64,000 nucleotides of DNA from Camarhynchus parvulus (Eukaryota > Chordata > Aves > Passeriformes > Thraupidae). The DNA lies in NCBI RefSeq assembly GCF_901933205.1, contig NC_044577.1, positions 4,289,321 to 4,353,320 on the forward strand. Reading direction: 5' to 3'. How positions within the stretch are numbered: the first letter of the stretch is position 1; every line of letters starts with the position of its first letter. Shown here piece after piece: positions 24,601 through 37,400 of this stretch. The notes below the pieces were generated by a model. That model was not told where the DNA came from and searched no databases. It saw only the letters and a program-made list of their open reading frames with translations. The position numbers and the translations under genes were made by a program.

Positions 24601-26548
24601 GGCAGCATTTTTTGGCATATGGATGAACCACCATCAGTTCAAAATAAGCATTGAAAATTATTGCCCTGCTATTTTACCAGCCCCTGCATCCTACATGACA
24701 ATAAATAATGTGGTTCTGCACACATGTAGGGTGCTATTTGGCTCCCCTCCATCAATTAAGATGTAAATACATGGCATCACATGATACTGCACAGATATAA
24801 AATCTCATCCCATCAGAGACTGGTGCAGATGTGATCAGACCTGTTGTTTCTACCAAATTTGAGAAGCTTGGGGAGTGGGCTGAAGGAATCCGCACAATAA
24901 GGAAGTAAGAAACTTGCTTAAACTATTGAATGAATATGAAATTTCCTTATGCAATCTAGACAGTTTATCACTTCTGGGGCTAATCACACTTTACCTATTA
25001 CTGAGAGACAATTTTAAAGAGAGACACAGTAAAAGGGTTTTAAGAGGTGGCCTGAAATGACTAAGCCCAACAGCTGCCTCTGAAGAAGAGAAATATTTGG
25101 CCATGACGCTGGGGACGGGACAGTGCAGATACCCCTCTGGAAGTTTTAGCACAAAAATCAAAGCCTTCTTGGGAATAGGAACAAGGGGAGCACAAAGTTT
25201 CTGTATTTCATGATCCAGAACATGTGGTCTCTCAGCACTGCCCTTGTTATTCTGACCTTGTACTGCCTAAGGATAACTTTTACCAGACAGCATAAATCCT
25301 TTCCTGAATGACTCACAATCTCTGAAGGTATAATTACTGTAACTGAAAAAAAAAATTTAATTTTCAATCTTACAAGAAGAATGTTGAAGCTGAGATAAAC
25401 ATATAGAGAAAAAGTTGAAATCACAAGGCCCAAATCCTCCCATGCAGCCAGGTTTGACAGACATCATGTGAGATAAGATCATCGAAAAGGGAATTATCAG
25501 AGGAATTTTGTCAGCCAACTGGAAATTAATTCAATCTGAATTCATTCTAATTGGCTGTTTAATGGTAAAGCAATAAACATTCTAGAAGGAATCTGGGTTT
25601 AAAACAAAAATGATAATTTATTTAGTCTATATAGATTTGCTCAGCTGTAAATCACTAGTGCATCAGATAATACTTTGCATTTTGTCTTGAAAAATCACAC
25701 CAAGTAGAAAATACAATTTTCCTGTGTTATCAGGAGGGGCAGAGCCAGCTGGCTCTCTCCTTGTAATCCTTACTAACATAACTGCATAATCACCTCACTG
25801 AGGACTGAACCTCAGCTCTGAGGGCTCTGTCTTCTAGTTGTTAGCTTCCAAAAGCACAGGGAAGATCCTCCCCAAGTGGAATTTGCATCACTAATTATTA
25901 TGGAATAATTAGGCAGAACAGATGCTGACTTTTGAACTCACTAAGCCTTGTAAAATTCCCAAGGGCTCTGAGTTTTGGTATCACTGAAATTTTGCTTTCT
26001 TTCATATGGGAACTGGATTGCTGCCACCAAGAGCCATGTGATGGTACCAGGATCACAGTGACCCACAATTGTAACCCAAGTTACACTGACCCATCTAAAT
26101 ACTCAGAACTAATGGATCTCTCCTAGTGATTTTTTTTTCAGACAGGCTCTACAGCTTAATATTTTATTAGAGAATATCTGTGAGTCAATAATAGGGCTTT
26201 CAAAGCATTATAAATGACAGAGTATTCTTCTAAAATACAGTGCAATTTTTAAGAGATGGATTTTATTTTTTTCCAGTGTAGACAGACACAAATGAAAGGT
26301 TTTAAAAGAACACAATCCTTTTGTAAGTTAAGACTTGCCTACAGTGAGTTTTGCTGTACTTAGAAATAGTCTATAACATTAAGTATATCTTGCAAGCAGG
26401 AAATGCCTTTATAGATGTCAAAAACTGCACTGGAATACTTAATTAAAGAAGCATTTTTAGACTCAGATGAAAAACTTAATTCAAGTTCCTCTACAAGCCA
26501 CCTGTCTATGACACCAGCAGAGTTTCATGTTTTCCTCAGACATGGAAT
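18682..26548. other. Long non-coding unique stretch
   Basis: Nearly 7.9 kb with no recognised gene or transposable element. Frames such as 19655-20137 (160 codons) and 23119-23577 (152 codons) have no domain, and overlap competing frames on both strands. AT-rich patches around 21650-21910 contain paired GATA-type sites (ctttatctttatctgc at 21888-21903) and look more ordered than the surroundings. That could reflect regulatory conservation, which cannot be judged from one genome. Confidence 0.6.
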
Positions 26549-26875
26549 TCTAGAATCATGGAATGATTTGGGCTGGAAGGGAGCTTAAAGCCCATCCAGT
26601 CCCACCCCTGCCACAGGCAAGGACACCTTCCACTAGCCCAGCTTGCTCCAAGCCCTGTCCAAGCCGGCCTTGGACACTTCCAGGGATCCAGGGGCAGCCA
26701 CAGCTTCTCTGAGCAACCTGCACCAGGGCCTCACTCACCACCTTCACAGGGAAGAATTTATTCCTAATATGTAATTTAGACCTATTTTCTCTCATTTTGA
26801 AGCCATTCCCCTCCTTTCCTGTCACTACATGCCCTTGTAAAAAGCTCCTCTCCACCTTTCTTTCTCTCCTTTCAG
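26549..26875 (-). mobile_element. CR1 LINE 3' end, ~325 bp, minus strand
   Basis: Starts with a degenerate CR1 terminal repeat (tagaatcatggaatgattt) and then follows the avian CR1 3' end in reverse: gggctggaaggg, cccatccagtcccacccctg, ccacaggcaaggacacc, cttggacacttccaggga, agcaacctg, gaagaatttattcctaat, gaagccattcccctcctt and actacatgcccttgtaaaaa. It then fades into unique DNA. The strongly 5'-truncated copy contains only the C-terminal/3' portion of the element. A frame crossing it (26556-26855, 99 codons) is a repeat shadow, not a host gene. Confidence 0.9.
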
Positions 26876-28846
26876 CTGCTCAGCTTAAGCTGGGAACTAA
26901 GCTCAATTGTTTGCTCAAGTTTTCATTTCCTGAAAAAGAAGAGGGGGAAGTTTTGCTGAACTCACAACCACACACCCAGTGACACTTTCTGGAGGTTTCT
27001 GCCAACTGGCCACTTGTGTTTCATGAACAAAAGAAGGGACTAAACTAAGGATAAATCTCAGTTTCTGCACAGCTTTGGGATCCACACTTACAAGCAGCTC
27101 CAGAAAGTCCAAATCAGCGGTTGGGATCAGCAGAGGTCACTGGTACCTATGTGAAGGGAGGGTCAGGACAATTAAAACCTAATTCGCTTTGGGAAAGATG
27201 TGAACTTCTCCCTGGCAGCAAAACACTTAAAAGTATGAAAACTGAGTACCCTGACCCGACACCCAGGTGTGTCTCTATTCTTCAGTGGTAAAACTGCTGA
27301 TGAAAGGTAGTGGAAAAGAATTTCAACCAAGAGCAGGAGAAGGTGGTTCTGGAGAGAGTTCTCTTGGCCTAATGATGCTTTCCTTTTCGTCTATTTTCAC
27401 TGCCAGGTGGCAGAAATTATCTTCTTTCTGAAAATGACTCACAGACCCAAATTCCTTTCTGGAGGATCCTCTCTGGACAGCTTACACTAACAGTGTGAAG
27501 AGAAGAGCTTCTAAGCCACTCATGAAGTGGCTGTAAAAGATGGCAAAACAAATATCTGTGCACTTGTAATGGAGCCACAGATGCTCTGAAATCAATTTGT
27601 CATTGATTAATAGAGAACCTGTGCCTCTGGAAACTCTGGATCAGTAAGCCTTGACTCCCACTGCTCCAAGGTTGCTGCAAGGCTGCATCATTTACTTCTT
27701 CAAGTTACCAGGATTTTATGAATTAATATCATGTAATAATATTAATGATATTGTAATAATTGCAGAACAATTACAAACTAACAGCAAAATCTATACAAGG
27801 CCAATCTTGATCCTGCTTGGGAAGCTCATCCTAGCAGCCCCATCCTAACCTGACAAACTCCAGACATTTCCAACTCTATCCCTTTTCCAGGATCCCACAC
27901 TGCTCCCAGCCTTAGTTTTACCCTTACCTGCCTCACTCCCCTTGCCAGGGGTCCTCTTCTGAGCCTACACATCCAGCTTGGTCTCTGGGCTCCATTTGTT
28001 GCAGAAATAGAAATAAAAGTGTCTTTTGCAGAAACACCTCATTTCAGTGCCTAACAACTTTTTACTGGGCGGCTTAAGCCATGCATGGGATCACAATCAA
28101 GGCAGATAATTGGGTGTGTGGAACTAATTTCAATTATCAGGACCAAATGTCATATTTGCCATTTTAAAAATACAACTTCTGCCTTGTTTTTATATGCAAC
28201 AAATCTATGAACAAGTTGCAATTTTCCAAACACTCATATTTCTATCACTCTCTTTAAAGCAGTGCTCAGACATTTGCATACCTCCCAGGTTTCCAGTGCC
28301 ACCTCTAACTCAGAATTTTGGATTACATGGTTCTAGGTGTATCTGTATTTTCTCTCTGCACAGGGGCTGTGGGAACAATGGGTTTTCTGGTTCAGTTGCT
28401 GAAGCACAAAAATACAGAGTGAAAATAAAAATGACAAAGAGTCCTGGATCAAACATTTTTTTCTCTGCAGAAAAAAAATCCCCCCACCAAATCATTTCAC
28501 TTGACATTCCATTTGCTCTGTAATGAAATGCTTTGTTCTGCATGCCTGTGTGCAAAGGAAAGGAAATACTGACTCTAATAAAGGAGCAGTCCAGGGAAAC
28601 CTGCCTTTCAGCCAGGAGTGCTGACCTCTGTGAGGGTAACAGCACTCTTTAGGAGGGAGCTGAAGAGGGTCTTCAGTACCTACAGCCACCACATTCCTCT
28701 GTGCAATGGGAAGAGTCCAGGAGGAAGGGAATGAGAAAGACCCTGCACTGCAAACAGGACGCGTATAGTGAAGTGAGCGTCCACTGACCTGCTGGAGAAA
28801 CAGAGCCAGGGGGACAGACTGGGGACACCTCGCCTGAGATCAACTC
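26876..28846. other. Non-coding unique DNA
   Basis: No recognised gene or element. A small inverted repeat, aatatcat/atgatatt, lies at 27725-27752 in an AT-only stretch. Confidence 0.6.
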
Positions 28847-29102
28847 CACAGAATCACAGCACAAGCTGACATTAAAGGGACCTACAAAGATCACTGAGGC
28901 CAAGCCCTGGCCCTGCACAGACACCCCAACAATCCCACCCTGTGCCTGAGAGTGTTGTCCAAGTGCTCCTGGAGCTCTGGCAACCTTGGGGTTACCTGGG
29001 GAGCCTGTTCCAATGCCCAAGCACCCTTTGGGAAAGAACTTTTCCCTAATGTCCAACCTAAACCTCCCCTGACACACTTCAGGCCATTTTCTTTGGTCAT
29101 CT
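28847..29102 (-). mobile_element. CR1 LINE 3' end of another subfamily, minus strand
   Basis: Begins cacagaatcacagc, the degenerate terminal repeat, and continues through ccaagccctggccctgcac, acaccccaacaatcccacc, tgtgcctgagagtgttgtc, ggggagcctgttccaatgcc, aacttttccctaatgtcc and aacctaaacctcccctgaca. This is a classic avian CR1 3' end read in reverse. It belongs to a different subfamily from the 26.5-kb copy, whose corresponding text is accccctgccacgggc-like. Similarity ends at ggtcatct, exactly where an LTR begins. The 191-codon frame at 28673-29248 runs through both repeats and is not a gene. Confidence 0.9.
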
Positions 29103-29627
29103 TGATGCCTTGTGAAGGCTGACCTAGAACAGAGGCTAGACAGAGTTAAAGAATAAAGTAGGAATTTATTAAAAGGCCTCAGTGGATCCACCTTGGGCAG
29201 CACAAGAGCCCAGCCAGGACTACACCCAAGATGAACCAAAATGGTCACAAAATGGATAACCAGGGTCTGACATTTTTATAAGTTTTGGTCTATTAGCATA
29301 TTGGAGTTAATTGTCCAATTATAGCTGTAGATTATGAAGTCCCATCCTTGTTTTTTCTCTTCAGCCCATGTTGTTTGTGCTCTTGGGCCTGAGATTTGGG
29401 TAATTTGTCCTTGGTCCCCAGCTAGAGAAGGAATTGTTTTGTCTCCCTACTCTGTGAAGAGAGCTTACTGTCCCTTAATATGAAGCTCAGAGCTACATAC
29501 TAAAGTAGTACAGAATCTGAAAAATTTAAAAGGTAAAAGCTGAGGTATCACTCTGCTAGTGACCACAAACAAAACATTTAAGTCAAGCAAGAACCCAGCC
29601 TGACACTTGCTAAGCTGAGTCAGGACA
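29103..29627 (-). mobile_element. Solo LTR of a third family, minus strand, abutting CR1
   Basis: In the minus direction it runs from about 29627 (TGTCCTGACTC...) to 29103 (...aaggcatca), giving TG...CA ends. It carries an ordered promoter and poly(A) layout: ccaatatgc and caattaactcc in U3, a TATA box (cttataaaaatg) near 29278, and aataaattcctactttattc near 29150-29170, about 60 bp before the 3' end. The flanking pentamers catct (29098-29102) and cttct (29628-29632) differ by one base, consistent with an aged 5-bp target duplication (ERVL-like). The outer 5' end is uncertain; 29605 (tgaca) is another candidate. The sequence type is familiar from songbird genomes. No internal region remains. 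Confidence 0.75.
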
Positions 29628-29632
29628 CTTCT

Positions 29633-31361
29633 AAACCTAACAGCAGGGTATTCACTGTAGGAGTTTGTGTGTCTCTGTCAAAGAAAATCAAACTCAACTT
29701 TGGGGTGGCTGAAACTGCGCTTAACATTTTCCCAGACCATGGCTGTAAACCTGTTTTATGCAGTCACTCAATCCTGCTGAAAATCCATAGTAAAAAATCC
29801 ATGTGAGAGGCAATATCTAGGGAACACAGGAAGATGGGCACATGCAACAACAACCCTGTAAAAGAAGTGTTGTCAGGAGACTAGAACATTCAGGCAAGCC
29901 ACTGACAGCTCCCTGGGAAGCTCATATTTCCCAGGAAATTTTAGTCACAGCTCTGTCACTGCTGACCTCAGTTCTCAGCTGTAACCACAGCTGGGACAGG
30001 ATGGTCTTCCTCAATGGAAGAAAAAAATAATAAAACCCAACACCTTAAGATATGCCATTATGCCAAACATCAGCTAATGTGTGGTCTTTCTTCTGGCCTC
30101 TTCTGCTGCCTTATTGCCAGACAATTTTTTGCTGCCCAAGATTGATATGTTTCAGTGTGTGGACAGATCTAGTTTTTTCAGATTGTACTGTCAGATATGT
30201 CAGATATTTCAGACTGTACTGTGCTGCTCCCTTACAGAGCATGTTGTTTTTTACAGGAGCTGAACACATACACAGTGGTCACAGCTAATAATCAGTGGTC
30301 CTGATTGCCACAACTTTAATGACAGCTCCCAAAAAGTTGTGAAACTTCAGCTCATAGACTCACAGCATTAGGAAATTACATTTTCATTAAAAAGGACAAC
30401 TTAGAAATGTAATTATCTTTTATCCCAAGAAGTTCACCAAAAGGCAATGAAAGCAGCTTGATCCCACAAATCACCTCACAGTACTCACAGCAGAGCACAT
30501 CACCAGCACTCAGAATTTCTCTTGGCAGCCTTGTCTCCTGCTCAGTCAAACCTCTCACATAGGGAAAGTTCTCTGAATTCCCAACATGCACACACAAAGC
30601 TCAGAAAAATCAGGAACTCTGAATATTTTTTTTTACATTCTTCTCCTGTACACACACACATTTCATATCTGCCTGCACCAGCAGCTGAAGATAACCTAAG
30701 TGACTTACACACTAATGTCTCATCTATTTCTCATTATATCTCCTCACTGTGTGCCCCGCACCGCAACAACTGTGTGTTCTTCTGTTCACAGCAATTATTC
30801 AGATTATTGTGTCTTGTTTTACCAGCCCTCCCTGTGTATGTAAACAAACCAAAGAAATCAGCAATTCCAAGAGGTGTTCTGAAACTCTTGTCTCAGCCTC
30901 CCCTTAGATTTGCCCACTATTAAGGTGCTTTTGTTTTGTGCAATATTAAGATCATTACATAGTATTTTTTCATAACTATCTTTCCAGGCCACTGAGACTT
31001 CAGTAGTAATTTTGTGATGCAGTGTTTTTTCAGAAAATAAGTTGTTTACACAAGTTCATTTTTTTTAAGAAAGAAGTTTCAGAAAAACATTTCCTACAAT
31101 TCCTCTTTACACAAAGCATTTAATTCCTCTCTACACACAGCTTTCAGGTCAACAAGACAAATCGCTCTGACAACTTGTGAGGCAGTGTTTAAATTCCTAG
31201 TCCTTGTAAATGGCACAAGATGAGTAAAAAGTTTTTATTACATATGTACAAACTTAAAATTACATTAATTAATTTAGAGATAACATATTATTTACTAATG
31301 TCTAAATAACCACTAAACTTTACAAGCAGTGCATGTCATAATAAAAACAAAGTAAAACCCA
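29633..31361. other. Non-coding unique DNA
   Basis: No recognised gene or element. Several 60-130-codon frames overlap one another (30052-30923) without domains. Confidence 0.6.
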
Positions 31362-31491
31362 TTAAAAAAAGGAAAAATTTTAAAAAAGGAAAAATTAAAA
31401 AATAAATGAAAAACCAAGGAAAAGGAAAAACCAAGGAAAAGGAAAAACAAAGGAAAAGAAAAACCAAGGAAAAGGAAAAACCAAGGAAAAC
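31362..31491. repeat. A-rich minisatellite, 17-bp unit
   Basis: From about 31408 to 31491 the sequence is close to five copies of a 17-bp unit, aaaaaccaaggaaaagg. The third copy is imperfect (aaaaacaaaggaaaag, one base shorter) and the last is cut short before ccccaaccc. The run is preceded (31362-31407) by simpler A-rich sequence with aaaaaaggaaaaatt repeats, from which the minisatellite may have grown. The reverse strand gives a repetitive frame rich in Phe and Leu (31313-31501), an artefact of the array. Confidence 0.9.
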
Positions 31492-34400
31492 CCCAACCCA
31501 TCCCATTAAATCACTGCAGGTTTCACAGAGCTCTGTTTGCCCCTGAGGATGGGCTCCTCATGAAGAATTTTAAATCAAACAAACCACTGCTACAAAACCT
31601 CAAGGTTGAAAGGGGTACAAATACCAAACTTCTTTCCCTGAATTAAATTCTGCACATCTTGGGTTATTTGCACATCCATACTAAAAGGGAACACCTTGTT
31701 TGGGAGAGCCTTCATGACACTAAAGATGGCAGCGGCTGCGTTCTCAGCTCGCTGCTCCCAGGAGGATTTTGGAGCCCCAGCTCAGCAACGAACTTCAGAG
31801 GAGTAACAGCTGCACTGAAGTGATGCTGGGCTGTGGCTGAGCATGCAGGGCTGCAGGAGAGGAGGCAAACCTGCTGTGACACCATCCCTGCACAAGAGGG
31901 AGGCGCATGCTGCTTCCTACAAGGGCAAGCACCAACCTGATCTCTGCCAGTGAATCACCAGGCTGAGAGCAAAGCAGCAGGTGAAGAAATCCTTGTTTGG
32001 TTCTCATCCACCAAAGCTCTAAGGTATTCTTGAAACATCCTTTTGTTTGGGATTGCCAGTATGACAGGAACAAACCTGTCAAATGAAGGGGTCTGAGATC
32101 CCCCTCTGCAGCTCCTGCCCTGGCATCAGAGGGGCAAAGGAACACTTTCCTAACCACGTTTTTTCTGGCAACTTTTCTGTTCTCAGGTCAAATTCAATGC
32201 AGAAAACCCATCTGAATAAACATCATGGCACAGGATGAACTAATACAAATTACTGTTTATTACATTTTTCTCTCTCCTCCTTTTTTGATAGGTTTGTAAA
32301 GCTAATAATCAATACCCTCATTAAATAGCTGTGCATCTGAGCCAAATACAATATCAAGTGAAATATATATGCAATAAAATCTAAATGATCATATAGTTCT
32401 GAGAGCTTATGAAGACCTAGGCTGACAAAAGCTTCCACCCCATCCATCTCTCAGAGCCCTACATATTGATATCCATTAGCCCTCACAAACATTACCAGAC
32501 AAGAGCAGAGTGAAAAGTTGTACAACAGAAAACCAGCATATTGCTCAATATTTCCAATTAAAATCACTGGTAAAAAAAAGAAAATGTATAACTGTAATCT
32601 GAATATACAAACCTGGATATGTTGCTTTATAGAAAATGATAGTTACAGATTAAGAGATAAATATGTCTCCAGATGCAAAACCAGAAAAATTGTTAGCATT
32701 ATTCCCACAAGATCAATACCAATCATGCACTGTAGCCAACCAGGAACAGCTGATAACAATCAGGAAGTGCTTGATTCAATTCTGCTTTAGTGACAGCAGT
32801 GGTAAGTCAATAACTTCAAATGGCAGTTTTTAAAAAAATCTAATATTTAGAGAGGCATATAATAGGAACTCATTTGTAAGTCAAGATTTTAAGCAGATAG
32901 AAAAACAGAGCATGACCCTAGTTACCCTTCAAAAGATATTTTTGCTTGGGTTTAGCTCAGCACTGGGAGAGAAAATGTGTGTCTGTGGTACCACCATCAA
33001 GCCCTACCTGGCATTTGCTGACGTGCAAAAAGATCTCCAAAACTAGGAACATGGAAAGAATTTAGAAGTTCTCCATGGCAGGTACATTTCTGCAGATGTG
33101 CCATGGACAACTGTGGGGAAACCATGTCCTCAAAGGAACAGTCAGAGCCCTCTGTGGCTTGGTGGCCTCTGTGCAGCAGCTTTGATAGGAGGCAAATGTG
33201 GCTGCTCTAGCACCCGGCTCCTGGCACTTTTTGTGTGCCCCAGAAAAAAACAGAAATGACAATGAAGATGCAGTGGAAAGCTGAACATCTTGTGGTTGCT
33301 CTTCCAACACTAAATTTCTACAAATTTCTGTGCCCACACTGAGCATAGATAAGACAAGATCTGGTCCCTGGTCATGTACAAATAAAGATGGAATGAGTGA
33401 GATTAATGTGGGGAGAGTGACAAAGATCAAGGCACCAGGACACATATTTGCACATGCTTGGAATGTCTTTCACTCATTACCCTCCCTCTGTATCTCTGGA
33501 TTCTAATGCTCAGAAAGTCTCAAAAAATATGACAACAAAAGTATTTGAAGGGCTTTTTTTGAGAGGTCAAAGCAACTAAAAAGTATTCCAGTTCTTACCA
33601 CAAACTGTGTAGGCAAGATTCACGGATCATTACTGCTATTCAAAATTTTCCCTCTCTTTGATGATGTTCAGGTTTGGTTTTTGTTCTGTCAAACTACCCC
33701 CATTCAGACTGACATCTTCTGAGAGAGCTGTTGTACACAGCAGCCTTTTTGTCTGGAGGAAGAAAGGGGACTGCAGTTTTAATGGTGTGGTTATTTTCAA
33801 AATTAAGTGGGGTGAGGGTAGGAGGAAAACTGTTTTAAGGATTAAAAAATAATAGTAATTAGTGAGGAGATGGTTCTCTTCCCTGCAGAAAATTCTGTCA
33901 TCACCATACCAAAGAATATGGATTCAATATCCTGCAAACCACCACTATGGCAGGGACATACAGCCCACCTAAATTTGTCAAAAATAAGTGAAGTTCTAGA
34001 AATAAAGCACTGTGATTTCAGAGCAATATAACTTCTAATTCCTGACCAACTGTAATTAAAAAAAATCTAACTAGCTACATAAGAGACCCATGTCCAACAG
34101 CAATATTTTAAATCATTTTATGCTACTGATACTGTTACATGAATGATGGCTGTACTAATTAATCTCATCTCAAACATTTGATGGAGAGCTTAATTTGCTA
34201 AAGCCCAAAGACAGGAGCTCAGAGTGTGTGTATTGCCTCACTGTGCTGCAATATGCAGTCACAACCATGTAAAACCTGCCATCAGGAGAATTACACTCAG
34301 ACTAAAATATATTTCTGAGTTTACACCTGACTGCTTTCTGGACTTTTAACTATTCAGTGGCTGTCAGGCTTTTCTTTGTAGCCCAGAGATTTTGTTTCCT

Positions 34401-37400
34401 TTTGTTCCCAGCCTGAAGTTTGAATGTTGATCACTTGTCTCTGGGAGCTGGGATGCACAAAAAATGTCTCTAACAAGACTTTGTACATATGAATGTGCAA
34501 AACCACTCTAAAAATATACTGATGCATTAAGAAAACTATTGAAGCATCAGCTTTCCCATACAGCTGCAGATTAAATATCTCAACATAAAAGCCAGTTTAG
34601 CCAAGTTTTTTGGCAACAGAGACACAACACTTTGCTTTCAAATACTCCAAGAGGTGAGTGCTAACAGATCCCCCAAGACACTGTGCATTCCAATCATCCA
34701 TTCCACCCTGGGCAGCTGGACACAAAATATCTCAGCCCTACCAAGGGTGGCAGAGCCATTGTCCTCCGAGAGCCTGTCCAGATCTCCTGGGTGCACGTGG
34801 GATTAGTCACACAGGCAATGATGCAAACCACAATTCAAATGTTTCCATACAGATGAAATATAAGCAGTGAAATCAAGAGATTTAATATGTCTGGGCAGCA
34901 TAACTACCCAGTCACTTGGCAATATGAACCATTTCTGAGGCATGAAATACCCAACTGACCTTGAAGGAAGGAGCTGAGGATTTATGGACCGGAAGCAACC
35001 CAGAACACCTCACCACGGCCGAGTTTTATTTTGACTCTTGGAAAATATGGCAGACCCCTCACATATGATAGCTGCTGCCTCCATTAAATGCTGCAACAGC
35101 AAACAAATTGTTTGGCCTGCCATGAAAACCCAGAGAGAACAGCCATAAAGAAATAGATCTCCATTTAATTGTCAGCGATATGCAGTATCATCAGGCTCTG
35201 AATGAGTCATTTCTGTGTTGTAGCTGGTATAGGACACAAGATAATATAAAAATTATCTGGAAGGCCCAAGATAAGAGTCCCAGAGGGATTGGACAAGCAG
35301 CCACTGGTGGCTTCAGTCAGTAGGTTCCCAAGGGCTGTGCAGGCACCCCAGAAAACAAACATCTCCCATCAGTGCCCCTGCAGACTGGGGAGCTGTGAGC
35401 ATATGGCCAGTACCTGGAAAACCCTACAGCAAAGCATTGGGAACTGAAGAGTACATGCAGAAACCCCTCCTGCTGCAGTGGGAAAGGGGCAGAACAGTGC
35501 AAGATCAATCTCTACCACTGTGTCATCAATGCTGCCATTTCCTTACTAGGGGGGCATGTCTGCCCCAAGAGAACACTGATAACAAGATAGCTCCCTCCCT
35601 CTCTCTCCACTAGTGTCTTCCTAGGAAATGGCAATTGTCTCTGCAGCCAATTCAGTACTTAGTCGACATGGGGAGATATTAGAGAGAGAAAAAATGGCTA
35701 TACAGTGAAGTTGTTGAAAGCCCTTTGAAGATAAACCTCAAAAAGAACAAATGTCCAGAAAACAAAACCACCTAAAGAGGAGTAAAGCAAAAGGTTCCGA
35801 GCAATTTCCATATTATTTTTCATTGTTAACTAAAACCATCCCAGAACCAGAGCTTTTGAACTATTTATTCAGCGGCAAGAAGAGCTGTTCCAGCTGAAGA
35901 CTGCACAGAGCCCATGGGCCATGCATCGGGCACTCGGGTAAGCCCAGGAAGGCAGTGCCATCTGCAGGGCTCGGAAAGCACTCACGACTCTCTTTTATTT
36001 GAAAAGCAGTAAAACAGTTGCTGCCGTGGAGGAGTGGTGAAAGAGCACTCCCCCTATACACTGCCCAACAAATAAAGCAGGTCACATCTTCTGAAGGAAA
36101 TTACTACAGCTGATAAAAACTCTTTCAGCAGCAAAAGTAAGATAAGAGAGGTATCACTACACCAGGCAGAAAGAGACCTTTCAAAGCACAAGTGAGAGGA
36201 ATGAGTTAATTTTCATCTCAGATCATCTGGTAAGTCACATCATCAGCATTTAGAGAAGGAAGAACATGGCACTTGTATGTTAAAAAGGGGAAAACATCTC
36301 TGGTGTTGAAGCAACAAGGATCTGGAATAGCCTCACAGGGAGGGTCAAGTCAGAAACCTCCAGGACAAGGGACTGCAAAACACAGGGCTTGTATTAACAA
36401 AAAGCTCTGTTTGTAGACCCAAAACATCTTCATGAGTTCTCTATCTGTTCACATGCAATGTTTGCATCATAAAACAAATTTGGTAGGAGAATGCATTCCC
36501 TGGAAAGGGGAGATTCACTTACTAGGCAGTATTAGCATTGGAAAACAACAGGCTACATGGCTTCCAGACCATGAGCATGGACCAGGAGATATTTACTGAC
36601 ATGCTTTTCTCCTGCACTAACACACAGCTTTAAAACATTTGTCTTCCATCAGGCTTTTGTTCCAACCTAATTACCAAACAGTTTTTCAGCCTGCACTGTA
36701 TTTAGAGCCTAACCCCAAAATAACAGGTCTTCTGTTTCTTTCCCACCTTAATAGAAAAATACATCTGCTGCCATGTTGTTATCAGGAATATATATATATA
36801 CTCATTCTGTATTCTACTGTCCACTGTCCTGTTCAATTTTGCATTTCAGCTTTTTGTTGCTCTTGAGGGAATGCCTGAGATTCAGAGATCTTGGAATAGT
36901 GAATCAGGGCAGGGAAATACTTCAGTACACAAATTCACCCAGCTGAAAGCAGTGCTGAGATTACAGACTGAGCCAGAGGGCTGGAACAGTCAGTGTTCTC
37001 CAACTGCAAGGGCTTGAAAAAGACCTCTCTATTAATTGCAGATAAGTATATTATGCTTGGTTCCACACTGGGCTGTCCACCAGGCAGGTTACTGAGTAAC
37101 TTGTAAGATAAATGAACCACAAACCTCTCATCATTCGAAGCTTTGCCCATTCATAAAAGCCAGTCCAACATTTTTTAATATACTTCTGTGCAAAAACAAT
37201 TTACTCTTAACTGAAGAACAGGGGCTTAGCTGAAAACCAACAATGAAACAGGTCTATTGCTGTGCACCAACATCCCACAGTAACACAAACTTATTAATTC
37301 TAGCCTGCCAAGCTCTTTGAATTTGCAGAAAACCATTGCCTGAAAATGCTATTATTTTCCTGAAATCAGCATCTGTTGTTTTCAGTGTGAGCTATTCACT

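Noticed and set aside
28673..29248. Longest open frame in the window (191 codons, minus strand)
   Set aside because: It runs through a CR1 3' end and into an LTR, and has no domain; it is a chance frame in repeats.
31313..31501. Phe/Leu-rich membrane peptide on the minus strand
   Set aside because: Generated entirely by the A-rich minisatellite.
36788..36800. AT microsatellite
   Set aside because: Only about six dinucleotide units; too short to list as a separate array.
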